The position numbers and the translations under genes are program-made. This document shows positions 24,601 through 36,900 of a stretch of 64,000 nucleotides of DNA, in pieces. The notes beneath the pieces were generated by a model. It was not told the DNA's origin and did no database searches. It saw only the letters and a program-made list of their open reading frames with translations. Source of the DNA: Triops longicaudatus (lineage: Eukaryota > Arthropoda > Branchiopoda > Notostraca > Triopsidae); NCBI GenBank assembly GCA_022885665.1, contig JAGQDJ010000046.1, positions 248,001 through 312,000 on the forward strand, written 5' to 3'. Within the stretch, counting starts at the first letter, position 1; each line of letters starts with the position of its first letter.

Positions 24601-27600
24601 TTCCAGTGGTAAACAAACACTCTTCAAGAACAAATCTGCTCCCCAATGCAAATAGCTGTCAATGCATGTGAGGTTTGTCATTCAAACCGCATAATGTAAA
24701 AATTAATGTCAAATTTGTTGTCCGGAGAACTTCTGAGTAACAAAAATATGCATAAAGTTTCATCCGTCTTTCAGTAAGCAGAGACTTCTGTTTCTCTTTT
24801 CCTAAGAACATGATCTTCGTCTAAATTAATACATCTTTACAGCCATTAAGTTCAGGTACAGTACAAGGTAGCCAAGGAGAATATGCAGCCGCTTAAACTA
24901 GACAATTTTTGCAACTGGGAGCTTTTATTAGTATCTTTAGGAACAGGACAGTTCGCTAATGTACAGCAGTCTTAAGCAGGCCTTCCTTTGCGTAAGATGT
25001 CATAAAACTTCATATGAGAAACTTCATTCTAATCTTTTACACTAAAATTCAGTTAGCCAGGGTACCACACTTGACAACGACTGACACTAACACGGAAAAC
25101 TAATCCAATGGAGTAGCACGAAGCCAACTGCGAGCATTGAACTAAATCACCCATTCAAAGGTTTCATTAAGAAACTTCGCACTTTCGAACTAAGGCAAAG
25201 TCCAAAAGTAAAATGTAAATTACATATTTACGAGGCGAGGTACGTCAACTATACAATCGTAAAAAAAACTAAACCCTTAACACAGGGTACTGCTGAAACT
25301 CTCCCCGGTTTTCAGTGCTTAATCAGGAAGGTGGATTTAAGCATTTTCCAGAGTCTTTTATTCAAATATTGAAAGTAGACAACACACAAATGGTACTAGG
25401 TTTTAGTTTGAACAAATCATATCACTCAATTTCTCAACATTACTTTGTTACTGTACAAGTCGCACAATTCGAGAGCGGGTGGAACGTCTTGCATAAAGGG
25501 AATAAGAGCAATGGCAACGGCTTCTTCAACCTCGAATTGCGCTCTGCGTGTAACATAATTTACTGAAAACGACTTCACCAAAATCGTGTGAGCACGAAAA
25601 ATGGTATCATAAGCACTTCCTAATTCTGAGGAAAATTTCTCTATAATGTTAACTGAGATTCTAGTTACAAACTCCGAAAACCGGGAGGTATATATGTAGC
25701 ATCTTGTACGAGCAATATTCCTAAGTATTTTTGAAAGAAAGGATAATGGCACTCAAGAAGTGAGTGTCATTATCAAGTATCTGTTGCAAGCAAGGAGATG
25801 TGGCGGAGACTAGAGGGCTGCTTTTTATCGATGCTCTGCACCCTTTTTTCTAGCACTCCGGAAATTCCTTATTGATACATACATGTAACATTGTAGGCAG
25901 AGTTTAGGCCACTCCGTCACAGCCTCCTTTCAACACACACACAATACAGTCTTCCCCAAACCCGTTTTTCACTCATCTTCAGTCCTGACGACGTGTCTGC
26001 TCTTTAGCGAAGTACAGCTGAAGTGGAATCTCTACTTTCAGACAGAGAGAGCTACTCGTCTTGGTATTGATTGCTATCATCTGAAAGGATTTACACCCAT
26101 CTTTGCAGTTCTATGCTGAGGAATAAGTAGTCTAATTTTGCGACTCGTTATATCGCCTTTGTCTTTATGGTAAGCTTTATCGATTGTTCCTCCAATGAAA
26201 TTCACATCTCCCTCGGCGTAATAAGAAACCAACAAGCCCAACATTTCTCTAGATTACGAGATTAGTAATTTTTTACGTGTAACGTACGCAAGATAATTCA
26301 GGCTAACTTTTTACTTCATAACTTCTGTTTTCGTTTCTGATTCTTATTCATACTTAACGCTACAAAAGAGAAGTTAGCTATTAAGCTATCTTAAGTCTGT
26401 CAAGATTTAGTTTTTCATAGGTCTTAATAACAATTTATTAGGTCTTAAATAAAATTTTTCCAGATAATCAAAAGGACCTACCTCAGAGAAGTAAAACAAA
26501 TTATCTAACATTTGAATTAAGTCTAACGTACGCAAAAAAAAAACTATGTGAAAGCCGAGGCTTTCCGTCCTTAAAAAAGGCTTCTAAGAACAAACATGAA
26601 AGAATGCTGTCTATAAATGTTTCTTACCTTAAAGGGCAATGGACACTAAAAATAACTTTATCTTATAAAAAAGATAGTTTCCTAGATACATGTTTCCAGA
26701 TACATGTTTCTATTTATCACGCGCGAAATAATAACGAAGATATTCGAGAAACAAGAAAATATTCAGAGGGATCACGTGGTACTGTGACGTTACTGGGGAT
26801 AGAAGGGCACGTCCGGGCACGAAAATCGCGGTTTTTGTTGGCTCAGCGAGGCCACGTGATGTCTTGATGTGGCGTGTTTTATCACCCGTAGCGTCATGTT
26901 CGCGCGGCGAGAAAATTCACAGGGCAATAACTCTGGAAAAAACGGCTCGTCGGAAAAGAAAAATTGCAAAAAAATCTGCGTTCTTAGAATAATGTGTACA
27001 ATAAGAATCCATCAAAATCTCAATAGGTGTTTTGGGTGTTCATTGCGCTTTAAACGATCTGGACCACGCTTACATTATTGATTAAGAAATTTGTCAAAAA
27101 TGTAACCGAATGTCGAAAAAAATGTTCCTAAGCTTCAGCGAATCCTTTATGGATGAGCGAGCAGAATATGGCGGAAGTGCTGAAATGAATTATGCACAAT
27201 ATGAAAAAAAATATGTTTTTAAGGACTGTCATCGTACTTACATATTCAACAACAGAGTGCACATTTACGTACATTTGAACTTCGTCCGCCCCGCTTTCAT
27301 TGAACTCGTTGTCTGTGTTGCACGAATAATGCAAGGAGAGTAATTGTAAAGCAGTAACTAGAAAATTAATATGTAGGAGACACAGATTTCATCAAGATTA
27401 AAAAAAAGGAAAAAAAAGAAAAAGACAAGACACGTAATTTTCCGTACACACTAAGACAATATCTATTGTACGTGAATTACTTATGGTTTAATTTTATGTA
27501 TTCATTATAATAGAGGACGTCACACATTATAAAAATTGCAAACTCAACTCTTGTAAGTACCGTAGTATTAACTTTATTTCTGTCGTACTAGGATTGTATT

Positions 27601-29583
27601 TTGACTCGTTCTTTTTTATAAGTTCTTTTTCTCAGCCTTACTTATTACTGCTGCAACAGTTGGTGACTAACAACAGCTTTATAGCTAGTACTTTTGTAGG
27701 CAATAAAATCTACCGCTCCATATCCTAGCCTTCGTAACTTTACGATTCAATAGTAGACCACACAAACTAACGAAGTGCGAAATTCACCTCATCCTCTTTT
27801 TGTTAGGCTACACTCTGCAATGCTACACTATTGGCTACTATTTTTGGATTTGCTTTTGTCGACTTGCGGGCTTACGTCTATTAAAGAACAAGGTTTACTG
27901 CAGGAACAGTCTAGTGCAATTGGAAACACCGTCATGTTGTTAATTTTTCCACGGTATCGTAAACTTCCTTGCAAAGGCTTTTGGCGAAAATCCGCTGTGC
28001 AATTTATGGTTGAATTTTAACAAGACCCTTACTTCTGGCTGTATTTTTCTCACATGACGTAGGTTTTTGCCTATTACCGTATCTTATGTTGTTGCAATCT
28101 TTGACTTCAATCTATACGGCTCATTGTTCTATAACACACATTGAGTTAGACAACAATATAACAATATTTACCCATGTAAACAATGCATTGCTAGTTGCCA
28201 ACTAGCAGTACATTGTTTTATCGATTTCCATGCGATCTTGAGTGTAATCATAGCTTCAGTCCGCTCTTTAAAACTCGTTGGTAAACACGGAGTCTCCTAC
28301 ACCAGACTGCATTCCGACACCCTACTACGTAATTCGTATACGTTATATGAATTGTTAACAATATTCCCAAGTTCGGCATGTCAGCACTTATTTAGCTACC
28401 GTATCTACTCTCAAGGAATGTAGGAATTTATTAATACAACGGAATAGTGGTAGAAAAGATTTTGTTGACGAAAAGAGAATTCCGATATTCCTGTTTCGTG
28501 TAAGCTACAGATCTAACTGAAAGGTAACGAATAGCAGACTTTTATTGATATAGAAATGTGTGTTGGACATAAAAAGATAAAAGAGCTGCAGAGGCTTTAC
28601 GTTGTGTAATCGTCACCTAAAACTCACACAGGTATTTTATACGTAACGCCTGAAACTACTGTGAATGTCCATAATATATCATGACCGTAGAACTTTGTTT
28701 CTCGCTCTTGTGCTTAGTGACTAATAAAGAGATCCCTTCTCGAAAACGAGCTTTGACTCCTTCAAAGTTCCGTACTAGTGAGTTTTACTCCTTTTCCTTG
28801 CATCATTCCTTTTCCTTGAAGAGTGCAATCAATGGGGAATTATGGTCTCCACCAACTCCAAACTTATTCAACAACATAAATTCATTTAATAACTGCAGCT
28901 TTCATGTGAAACCTTCTTCAATTGCCGTCTACTTTGGCTCTTATTATTAGATCGATCGCGTCCTCGCTTCCTTTTTGCCAATTGGTCGTTATCCACTGTG
29001 CTCCGCCGATGTCGTGGCAGTATTGGTATCCGGCTTGTGGCTGATTTCACTGGGCGTGGCCGCAGCCGTGAGCAGTTCGTTGGGAGCTGACTTCGAACGA
29101 AGCGTCTTGCTCTGCGTCCCTCGCATGCCGCGAGAATTTGGTATCACTATTTTCAGCCTGTATTGCTCCGCGTTTGCGGCCATGGTTGTCGGCTATGTCA
29201 TAGTGATTATAATACTTCGACGGCAAGAATCACGTGCCCAGGACCGCCAAGCAGCCATGATCGTAACATTGCCCAAGAGCGGCCCAGCTGTCCCCTTCGC
29301 ACAGCGAGGCGTGACCTCTCCTTCCGGACAAAGTTTAGTCCGTGCGGCTATGACGTCTTTGATAGTGACAGCGAGCCATTTGTTGTTGTACGTGCCCACA
29401 TTGCTAATGCTGGGCTTACAAGGTGCTGTCCAGCACCCTGTAGCAGTATTCATCTGCGCGCTGGTTGTTTATGCGGAATTTTTGGTCCATCCCACGGTAC
29501 TGCTCATGACGTCCGCCAAACTTCGATCTGAAGTCCATAAGGCCTTGGTGGACAAGCTCAAACGTTGTTGGAAGAGGCACTAA
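21656..29583 (+). CDS. orphan class A (rhodopsin-like) GPCR
   Basis: Exons 21656-22312 and 28951-29583 join at phase 0 across a 6.6 kb intron, giving 429 residues; a start at 21794 (383 residues) is the alternative. TM1 is near 123-146 (NVCVVAN), TM2 157-181 with the conserved Asp in HLCVAD, TM3 196-219, TM4 238-260 (Trp249), TM5 283-307, TM6 352-374 and TM7 382-406. Cys197 and Cys274 fit the usual extracellular disulfide. The junction rebuilds IDRV in place of the DRY motif. TM7 ends HPTVLL instead of NPxxY, and TM6 lacks the CWxP core. The N-terminus is long, proline- and acid-rich, with one NVT site. It is clearly a seven-helix receptor, but I cannot place it in a named subfamily, and its ligand and coupling are unknown. 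Confidence 0.85.
24181..24205 (+). repeat. short TTAGG-like run
   Basis: About five degenerate TTAGG/TTAAG units (GTTAGGTTAAGTTAGGTTAG...) lie in the orphan GPCR intron. TTAGG is the telomere repeat of many arthropods. The run is too short to prove an interstitial telomere. Confidence 0.5.
26771..26860. promoter_or_regulatory. CpG-rich segment with inverted CACGTG pair
   Basis: ATCACGTGG (26771-26779) and CCACGTGAT (26852-26860) form a 9-bp inverted pair. The DNA between and after them is unusually rich in CpG for this intron. CACGTG is the core of bHLH-type E-boxes. This could be an enhancer, an unrecognised promoter or a transposon remnant. Confidence 0.3.
28178..28218. repeat. 20-bp near-perfect inverted repeat
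   Basis: The arms AAACAATGCATTGCTAGTTG and CAACTAGCAGTACATTGTTT match at 18 of 20 positions with a one-base centre, inside the orphan GPCR intron. Complementarity stops abruptly at both ends. The loop is too small for a typical microRNA precursor. Confidence 0.75.
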
Positions 29584-30427
29584 CTGTTTCTTAATAGTGT
29601 ATAACAAAAAATCCTTCTAGTCCTTCTAGGCTTTTAAGAATCCATTTCCCGCAACGATCTACAGAAACTATTAGACGAAGAAATGTCTTTAAAGTCTTTT
29701 AGTTTCGTCAAAATATTCGCGACAACGTCCCTGAACAGATGTGGATTTCACTACGGTTGTTCTCCTCTGAGTTATATGGTTTAAGCTCTATTTTTAACTG
29801 GAGGTATGGATACTACATTCAATACACGCTAAAATAAACACGAGCCTGAGAAAAATAAAACACTTATGAAAACAGAGAAGATTTAAAGTGGTACCTGATT
29901 TTGTTGAAAAACTCCGCTTAGTCTTCTCCGAAATATAAAAAGTGTGAAAAAGCTGCACCTGTGCGTGACTAGACACTAAAGCTTGCAAAATTCCATCCAT
30001 ACTCAGGTAGTTCAGACTTATCATCCCGAAACATGTTCCAAGTACTTACAAGGCTTGCTGCCATTACGCTTAGCGTCCCATAGACGTAATATCCTGCTTT
30101 TCCCCATAAGGTTTTGCAACCGTAACTACTTTGTCGTGTTTTCGCATATAACCTGAAGTCATCCACATGAAGGTGCATTTTCTGTATTGCGCCAGTCGAG
30201 CTTGTAAAAAGAATTAAATATTGACAATTTCACAAGCAATAATAAGAAACAGTATCTTGTGGACATTATAATACACTTGATTTGCGCTAACTAATGCGAT
30301 ATAGCAGTGAATTTATCCTGCCGCAAACCGTACGAATCAAGGGAACGTCCTTCCAAAACTTCCTAAACAAACTCGTCGTTCAATTGTCTCACTGCCTCAA
30401 TGCTGCCAACCTAAAATTCCAATTCAA
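29584..30427. other. convergent 3' flanks of GPCR and CHMP1
   Basis: An AT-rich spacer between the 3' ends of the orphan GPCR (+) and CHMP1 (-). An AATAAA on the + strand at 29833-29838, 250 bp after the GPCR stop, is the likely poly(A) signal. Nothing else is recognised. Confidence 0.5.
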
Positions 30428-31194
30428 TTAGCCCATCTCGTTCCGAACATGTGTCAGTTTTCTGAAATTCCTTGGTAAAGTAAATTTGAATGCGAATAAA
30501 AAGAAGTACGCTTTACTGTACCTGCGAGTAAGTACGTCGTCCTCTTTGGCAGCTGCAGAAGCAGCAATGGATGTCGGAACACTACCAGCTTGGGCTAATT
30601 GATCAGCGACTTCGAGGCCAGCTTCGTCGGCTACCTGCTGGATTAGGAGATCAACCTGGTCACGGGGTGCAGATAAGGTAGTAGCGGCTCCCATGGAATC
30701 TTCCATAACGGTCGTTCGGACATCCAAGTCTTCAAACTGAGATTCAAATTTCTCCATAACTGCCGATATTTTCTCTAATTCCATTGAGTTGACAGCACGA
30801 TCCAAAGCTTTAACAACCTGGCCCATATTTCGGGCAACCTTTATAAATGAATTAGTAATTAATACACGAGCAAATACAGAATTATTTGGTCATTACTCCT
30901 TTCATGGTTGCAGCCGTTTGTACTTTGGATCTGACAGCATCGACTTTGGAAGCCATACGTAAATAATTTAATGCTTCGCTCTTCTTACGAATAGCATTTT
31001 CTGCATATATACGTGCACCTTCAATATTTCCCTGAGTTAAAGCTTTCTTTATCTTCGCTTGCTGGGCAGCTTGGTCTTTCTCAGCCTTCTTGGATAGCCT
31101 TTCGAGCTGCTTAGCACAGAAACGAAGCTGAAAGACGCTGTCTAAAAAGCCAATTAACAATTAACTCAAAAACGTCAACCAATTTACCATCCAT
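30428..31194 (-). CDS. CHMP1: CHMP1, ESCRT-III subunit
   Basis: Four exons in transcript order, 31188-31194, 30897-31141, 30522-30838 and 30428-30461, give 200 residues, the usual family length. All junctions are GT-AG. The first coding exon holds only ATGGATG. The protein starts MDDSVFQLRFCAKQL and has the basic helical hairpin (RIYAENAIRKKSEALNYLRM), then an acidic C-terminal half with METEK-like SMELEKISAVMEKFE and PRDQVDLLIQQVADEAG. These are the hallmarks of CHMP1, which polymerises on endosomal and midbody membranes and recruits Vps4 and spastin through a C-terminal MIM1 helix. Here that helix reads DDVLTRRKLTHVRNEMG, one residue longer between the key Leu/Arg positions than the consensus. 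The assignment is secure; the last-exon acceptor is the least certain point. Confidence 0.95.
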
Positions 31195-32544
31195 GTTAGT
31201 AGTGTTGAATAAGGCAGTTTCCCGTAGTTGTTAACAAACTTGAAGTTGTTGTGCAATAGACTTGACTCACTGAACTGTCAAACAGCTGATCGCGCATGAC
31301 AACAAAGACCAGGTCTCGGTCGATTTGTACTAGCCCATTTTTGAACTGTAGCTTAGCCGTGTTTCAAAACTTATCTCATTCGTTTTTTTTTTTGTTTTTT
31401 TTTTTTTTTTTTTTTTTTGCACACTACACACAGTTCTCAGCAAACTCCAGTAAAATGAAAATCCCACGGCATTCAATACCACTCAAGTTTTATTTAATGT
31501 TGCGGGAAAATCCAACGTAAAGTGAGCAGTAAAATAAAACTGGTGCAGTAAAAAAACGTAATTAAGTGATAGTCGGACCATTTATTTTGGCCATGCTTTT
31601 CATTTTGCCGGGACATATGAACTCGCACACAACAGCAGATTATTCGTTATAACCGATATACGTTATAGCCAGTTTACCGGTGTACGTTTTACTGAAGTCT
31701 GAGTTCGTATTACCCGATTCATATCTTTGGTGATTGTTTTCCAAACATCCTCACCTGGTTATCGATATTCTTGTTGTTAAAATTGTTGCAATTTAAAAAG
31801 AAAAAAATTATGTAAAAATTTTAAATTTTCGTCGTTTTCTAGTTTCAGTGTCGGAACTTTTGCATCAAAGGCGATAAGCTGGTAGGACTTGTAAAGGAGT
31901 GGTATTCGACCCACATTATTGTATCTCTGAACTAAATACGTGCAATGCTCTGAAAATGTAAATTAGGAGATAATTAGACAAGGTCGCAAAATTACAATAG
32001 TGTCGTTATAGACTAATGAATTTCGTGGAATCAATAAAAACTGTCCGATACAACTAAAGTTCGCTATAACGAAATGTACTAAAATTAACATCGAAAGGTT
32101 GGTGTCAAGTCAAGTTGAATTTCTTAATCAAGTTTAATTCTATCATACATAGTAGTGGAAATAAGGTAACGCTGACTAAATGCCTGCAATACTGGATAAA
32201 TACATCACAATATCTGCTAAGCGTTTTTTAGTAGAGGATAACAAAGCTCATCGCTAGAGACGTAAATGACAGTTTCCCACTGCTGCACCACGTAACGCGT
32301 ACTTTTCACATCTAGGTGAAATAAGACTGCAGCTAAAATGGAAATCATGTAGTAATTTTTCAATACGTACTTTAGAGGCTCGCAGCTCACCATCATTCAG
32401 CGAAACGCGAATAACATTCGAGTTGTTTTGTTTCCCGTCTGCACTTTCCCACCCAGCTGATGCTCATCGCCGTGGAGGCGCGCGCTGTTTGTTGTAGTCG
32501 AAGAGTGCAGAGAGTAGTGTATAGTTTCCTAACATTATACAATC
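31195..32544. promoter_or_regulatory. divergent intergenic region, CHMP1/OTUD6
   Basis: This 1.35 kb lies between two divergently transcribed genes. It holds a long T-rich tract (about 31385-31418) and, just before the OTUD6 ATG, a CpG-richer stretch (about 32440-32510) that looks like a core promoter. A degenerate segment with CGTTATA/TATAACG motifs (31640-32080) may be an old Tigger-like element, but no ends were found. Confidence 0.45.
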
Positions 32545-33729
32545 ATGGTTTCTGATGCAGAAAGTGCAATAAACATTCAAGAGTCCGAAGATGGAAACAT
32601 ACAAACCGAAGAGGATCTGCTAGCTTTACACAAAAAACAAAGGAAAGACCTACAAGGTACTTTGTAAATGCTGCAGCTACGAGTGTCTAGTAGTAGTAAT
32701 TTGTAGTAGTAATTTAAGTATTACTAATTTAATGCTGTAGCTAGTAATTTTCTCTTTTATCGTAGCCAAAGTTCAAGCTTTAAAAAAGACGGCCACTAAA
32801 GGAGATAAGAAGAAGAAGAAAGAGGTTACGGAGGAGATTGCTCGATTGGAAGCTGAATTGGATGCCAAACAATCCAAAGAACTTGATTCTTTCAAACAAT
32901 CTGCCACAGCCCAACTTGCAAACGATGTATCGAATGTCTGCTTGGAAAATCAAGAAGAAATGAGCATCCCAGAATCCTCTGTAGTACCTAGACTTACCAA
33001 AGCTCAGAAGCGCCGTGAAAAGAAGTCCAACAAAGAAAAGGAAAGGGAGACGTTAATTCTTTTACAAGAGAAAGACAACTTGGAAGGCAAAAGGCATATC
33101 GAAACCCAAAAGATTAAAGCACGTCTAAAAAGCAAAGGATTGCAAATCCTGGAAGTTCCTTCGGACGGCAACTGGTAATTTAACGTGCTTCAGCAAGTTA
33201 TGCATCTTCTATTTGAAGATAATCATTTTATTGTATTCCTTACAGTATGTACGCGTCATTGGTCCACCAATTAAACAACGAAACGCAGAAGCCAAGCATA
33301 GCAGAACTGCGCCAGTTGACAGCTCAATACATGTTAAATCATGTAGACGAATTTCTTCCCTTCTTAGATGATCCCGAGACGGGAGACGAGGTTGATTTGC
33401 CGGCGTATCAGAAATATTGCTGCAAAATTGAACAAACAGCAGCTTGGGGTGGCCACTTAGAAGTAAAAAAAAATAGATCCCCTAAAAAAAAAAAAAAAAA
33501 AAATCAATCAGTAACGTTAATACTTTTATAGCTAAGGGCCCTTTCACACGTCCTAAAGAGGCCACTGGAAGTTACGCAAGCCGAAGGCCCTGAACTAATC
33601 ATTGGTGAAGAATATGACAAGGCAAAGCCACTCCGGTTGGCGTATCACCGACATATGTACGGCTTAGGCGAACATTATAATTCAGTGGAGCCATGTCAAG
33701 AGGAACAGACAGATATGCACGGAGGGTGA
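32545..33729 (+). CDS. OTUD6B: OTUD6-type deubiquitinase
   Basis: Four exons, 32545-32656, 32766-33174, 33246-33462 and 33532-33729, give 311 residues. The N-terminal third is a highly charged coiled coil (residues about 25-140), as in OTUD6A/B. The OTU cysteine-protease domain follows. Its catalytic loop PSDGNCMYASL is completed exactly across the exon 2/3 junction (Cys174), and its catalytic His294 is in LGEHYNSV near the end. This enzyme class removes ubiquitin; OTUD6B family members act in translation and proteasome regulation. Intron 3 contains a 16-18 nt A run that is prone to sequencing error. The gene ends 265 bp before CEP104 on the same strand. Confidence 0.95.
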
Positions 33730-33872
33730 AAGTGTAAAGAAGTATACGGAGAACCTGGGATACTACTATAGTATTCGTCCAATACAATAATCAATTCTGG
33801 CACAGCGCCCCATTATTCAGATTTTCACATTTCTTACGGCGCTGCGCGTGTAAGGTCAGCGCGTGAGGAGCG

Positions 33873-33886
33873 TTTGCCATGGCGAC
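33873..33886 (+). promoter_or_regulatory. RFX X-box-like site upstream of CEP104
   Basis: TTTGCCATGGCGAC differs at two of fourteen positions from the ideal RFX palindrome GTTGCCATGGCAAC, and its right half fits RRNRAC. It lies about 110 bp upstream of the predicted CEP104 start, where X-boxes of ciliary genes usually sit. RFX factors drive ciliary genes across animals and CEP104 is a cilium-tip protein, so a functional site is plausible but unproven. Confidence 0.5.
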
Positions 33887-33994
33887 GGCCTATACACAAG
33901 GAAACACTTCAAGTCACGTGATTTCTTAAACACAATTTCTAGTATTACAGGCTAAGTTGTGTCAGGTACCCATGCTATTACACTGCGTTTTGGC

Positions 33995-36900
33995 ATGTTG
34001 AAAAGAATTGTGTGTAAACCAGTATTCGCATCAAGTAAAAAAAGCTTTTGAACGCTCCTTAATTTTTAAAGCTATATCTCAAATTAGGCGAAGAAAGAGG
34101 GTTTGGCGTTGCAGAACTGGTGACACCAGGTCCTGCAATCTTAGGATGGCAGTCTGCGCGATATTGCATCTACCCACAGTACATTGTGCTCAAGTTGGAG
34201 TGTTTCGCTCGTGTCGGTCAAATTCAATTACTTCTGCATCAATTCATGATCCGTATGACGAATATTTTTGCTATTGTTTTTTTTTTTATTGCAAACATTA
34301 GCAATTAAGAAAAGACTTATAAAGAGATGTTATTTTACAGCTCAAGAACTGAGTATTGAGATCAGCGAGCGCAGCATGGTTGGAAACACCATCAGTCACG
34401 AAGACGCAGGCTTTTACCACGCTGGTCACGTGACAATTCCAGACAATCACGCAAGCGACTATAAAGCTCGCCAATTAACTTCAGTAGTCATGGATTGTGA
34501 AGCAACTTTAATACGCTTAACCATGTTTCAACCTCACCACAACACAAGAAATATTTATAATCAAGTACAGTAGTATCCCTCTTGAATTCGGTCTCAACTG
34601 AACCTGCTTTATTCGTCTAATATTTTAGTATTTTACTATCAATTCGCTGCACATAGCATTACATATTTAGAGAGCATGTAATTAGTTATGTAATTAACGT
34701 GAATAGGACTTTTAAGTTCCAACAATTAAAGAAATAACGTTTCAAACGCAAATTTCTGACCTTGATTTTCGGAAAAGATAAAAGGGTTATCCTGCTTGTC
34801 CCTTTAGTATAATCGCATCCTAAGGGTAGCGCAAGTCACACTTCCCTTACCACCTTCTACAGAAGATTCCGCAGATAGGAGCAATTGATGAGTCTGACGT
34901 AAATTTGTAAATAGTTTCTCGACTACCGGTTATTTTTCTACGACCTACAAAAGCTGTCCTGAATATCTATATTTTTTGTGCGTTCGGGTAAACCGACCAT
35001 TCATGTTTACAGCATAAGGATCTTGTCCCGAAGAAAGCGAACAGGAGGGCTACTACTGTGTTTGGAGAGTCGTTTTACTGTACTTAATAACTACTGTGCT
35101 TACAATGTACTGGCCTGCAAGGTGTGTTTGGTTGCTTTGAACGTGTTGGGAGAAAAACTCGACAAAACAGTACGAACGGAAATTGCATGGACAAAGCATC
35201 CAACAGTTTCACCTTACGATGACTTGGCTTTTCTATCTTACGTCGACTCTGAGATGGTTCAACATGTTCATGCCATTGAAAAGAAGAAAGCTGCGGCTAA
35301 GAAAGGTTTTTGAACAACTCCTTTCTCAATTTACTATAAAGACATTTACGCAGATAGCAGACTAGAGTACGTGAAGAGATTGGACCACGCACAGATGCAA
35401 GCCCAAAAGGCCGGTGAGATTTTGGGGAAATTGGAGCTGGAAAAACGCTTAGCAACGGAAAGTGAAGATTTCAAGGCCGCTAAAAAGAAACGTGAACAAC
35501 AGGAGCAATACAGAAAAAGCGTGAATCAGCATCTTAACATTACTGAATTGCTGGAATCAAACGGCGTAAGTTTCTCAGACCTTCCTTTATTTTAGTTTGG
35601 GTCATAAGTTAAAAAAAAAATCTAGACTCGAATTCCGAAGAATGACACCACATATGACCAAGCTAAGACAAAAAACTTACCAGCATTACTGCCCCCACCT
35701 CAAAAGACAAAGGCCAAAGAAAATTTACCTCCTCAACCGCCTTTGAAACCTGATCCTCCAGCAGATGTCAAACCTGTAAAGTCAGAAGAAACTCCTCCGA
35801 AGCCCAAATCTTCACGCAAACCCATTAAGCTTTTAAGCCTACACTTTCACACACAAAAAGCAGAACCTCCACCACCTGAACCCCCACCTGTCCTTCCTGC
35901 GCCACTTCAAGCAGTCCCAGAACCGATTCCCCGACCTGTATCGGCTCCTACTATGCGGGCAGTAACACCCCCTGAACCTGAGATCGAAAAAATTTTCGAA
36001 GAGCAAGTAATGACACCAACTCCTACACCTCAACCAACCTTACAGCACGACTTAAATCTTCCACGTGTTCCGAATTTCGTCACCGCTAAAGAAGAAACTA
36101 TTTTGTCGGGGTAAATTTCAAAACGCAATAACAAAGAGCTATTACTCAAATTTTTAATCAGTGAGCCGGAGAATACCGACACAAATGACAAACCAAGATT
36201 GGCCAATTTAGGCGAGGATATGAATCTCGCAATTTCGGTTTTCGGCCCTACAATAGTAACATTTATTTTCTTCACTTATTAAATAACCCTCCATGTCACT
36301 ATTATTATTTTTCATTTGTATTTTGTTTTGCTCTGTTTTTCTAGGTAGACAAAATGTGTAGCAAACGATACCAAAGTCGAGATGAGGCTTTGCAGCTCGT
36401 GAAGGACTACATGGACAAATACAACCCAAGTTTGGTACCGCGAACGACTCCAACGCCAACTCTAACTTCCAGCGGTACCAGGCTCGTTCGTTCCAATACA
36501 ATGCCTGCCAAATCTCTGAAATCTCAAAGTCCCATACCTCGGGCACCCTCGCGTACATTAAAGGACGGCGACGTAACCCCTAAGCAGATGTCCCAAGCTG
36601 CGATGTGGTTTGTGAGCCGAGGTCTGAAGGACACTGTCGTGTCTACCGCTACCAATGCTGGGAATTTACTTATTCATATCTTGTCAAACTTCGGCCCACG
36701 TTACAAGTAAAAAATGTGCCCGAGACTTGCATATAACTGAAAACTTTTAATAGAGTATCGGATAACGACTTGGGTAACATGGCAGCGAAAGTGACGCCAG
36801 ATTTGATTAAGAAGATGAGCGACACTAACCTTCGTCTCGCAACTCAGGCTACAGATACATTAACTAAAGTCGCTATGCTGCCTGCCGTAAAGTAAATTTA

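Noticed and set aside
28178..28218. MicroRNA precursor
   Set aside because: The loop is about one base and pairing does not extend beyond 20 bp.
31640..32080. Tigger/pogo-type element
   Set aside because: CGTTATA-like motifs are present, but no paired ends or TA duplications could be fixed.
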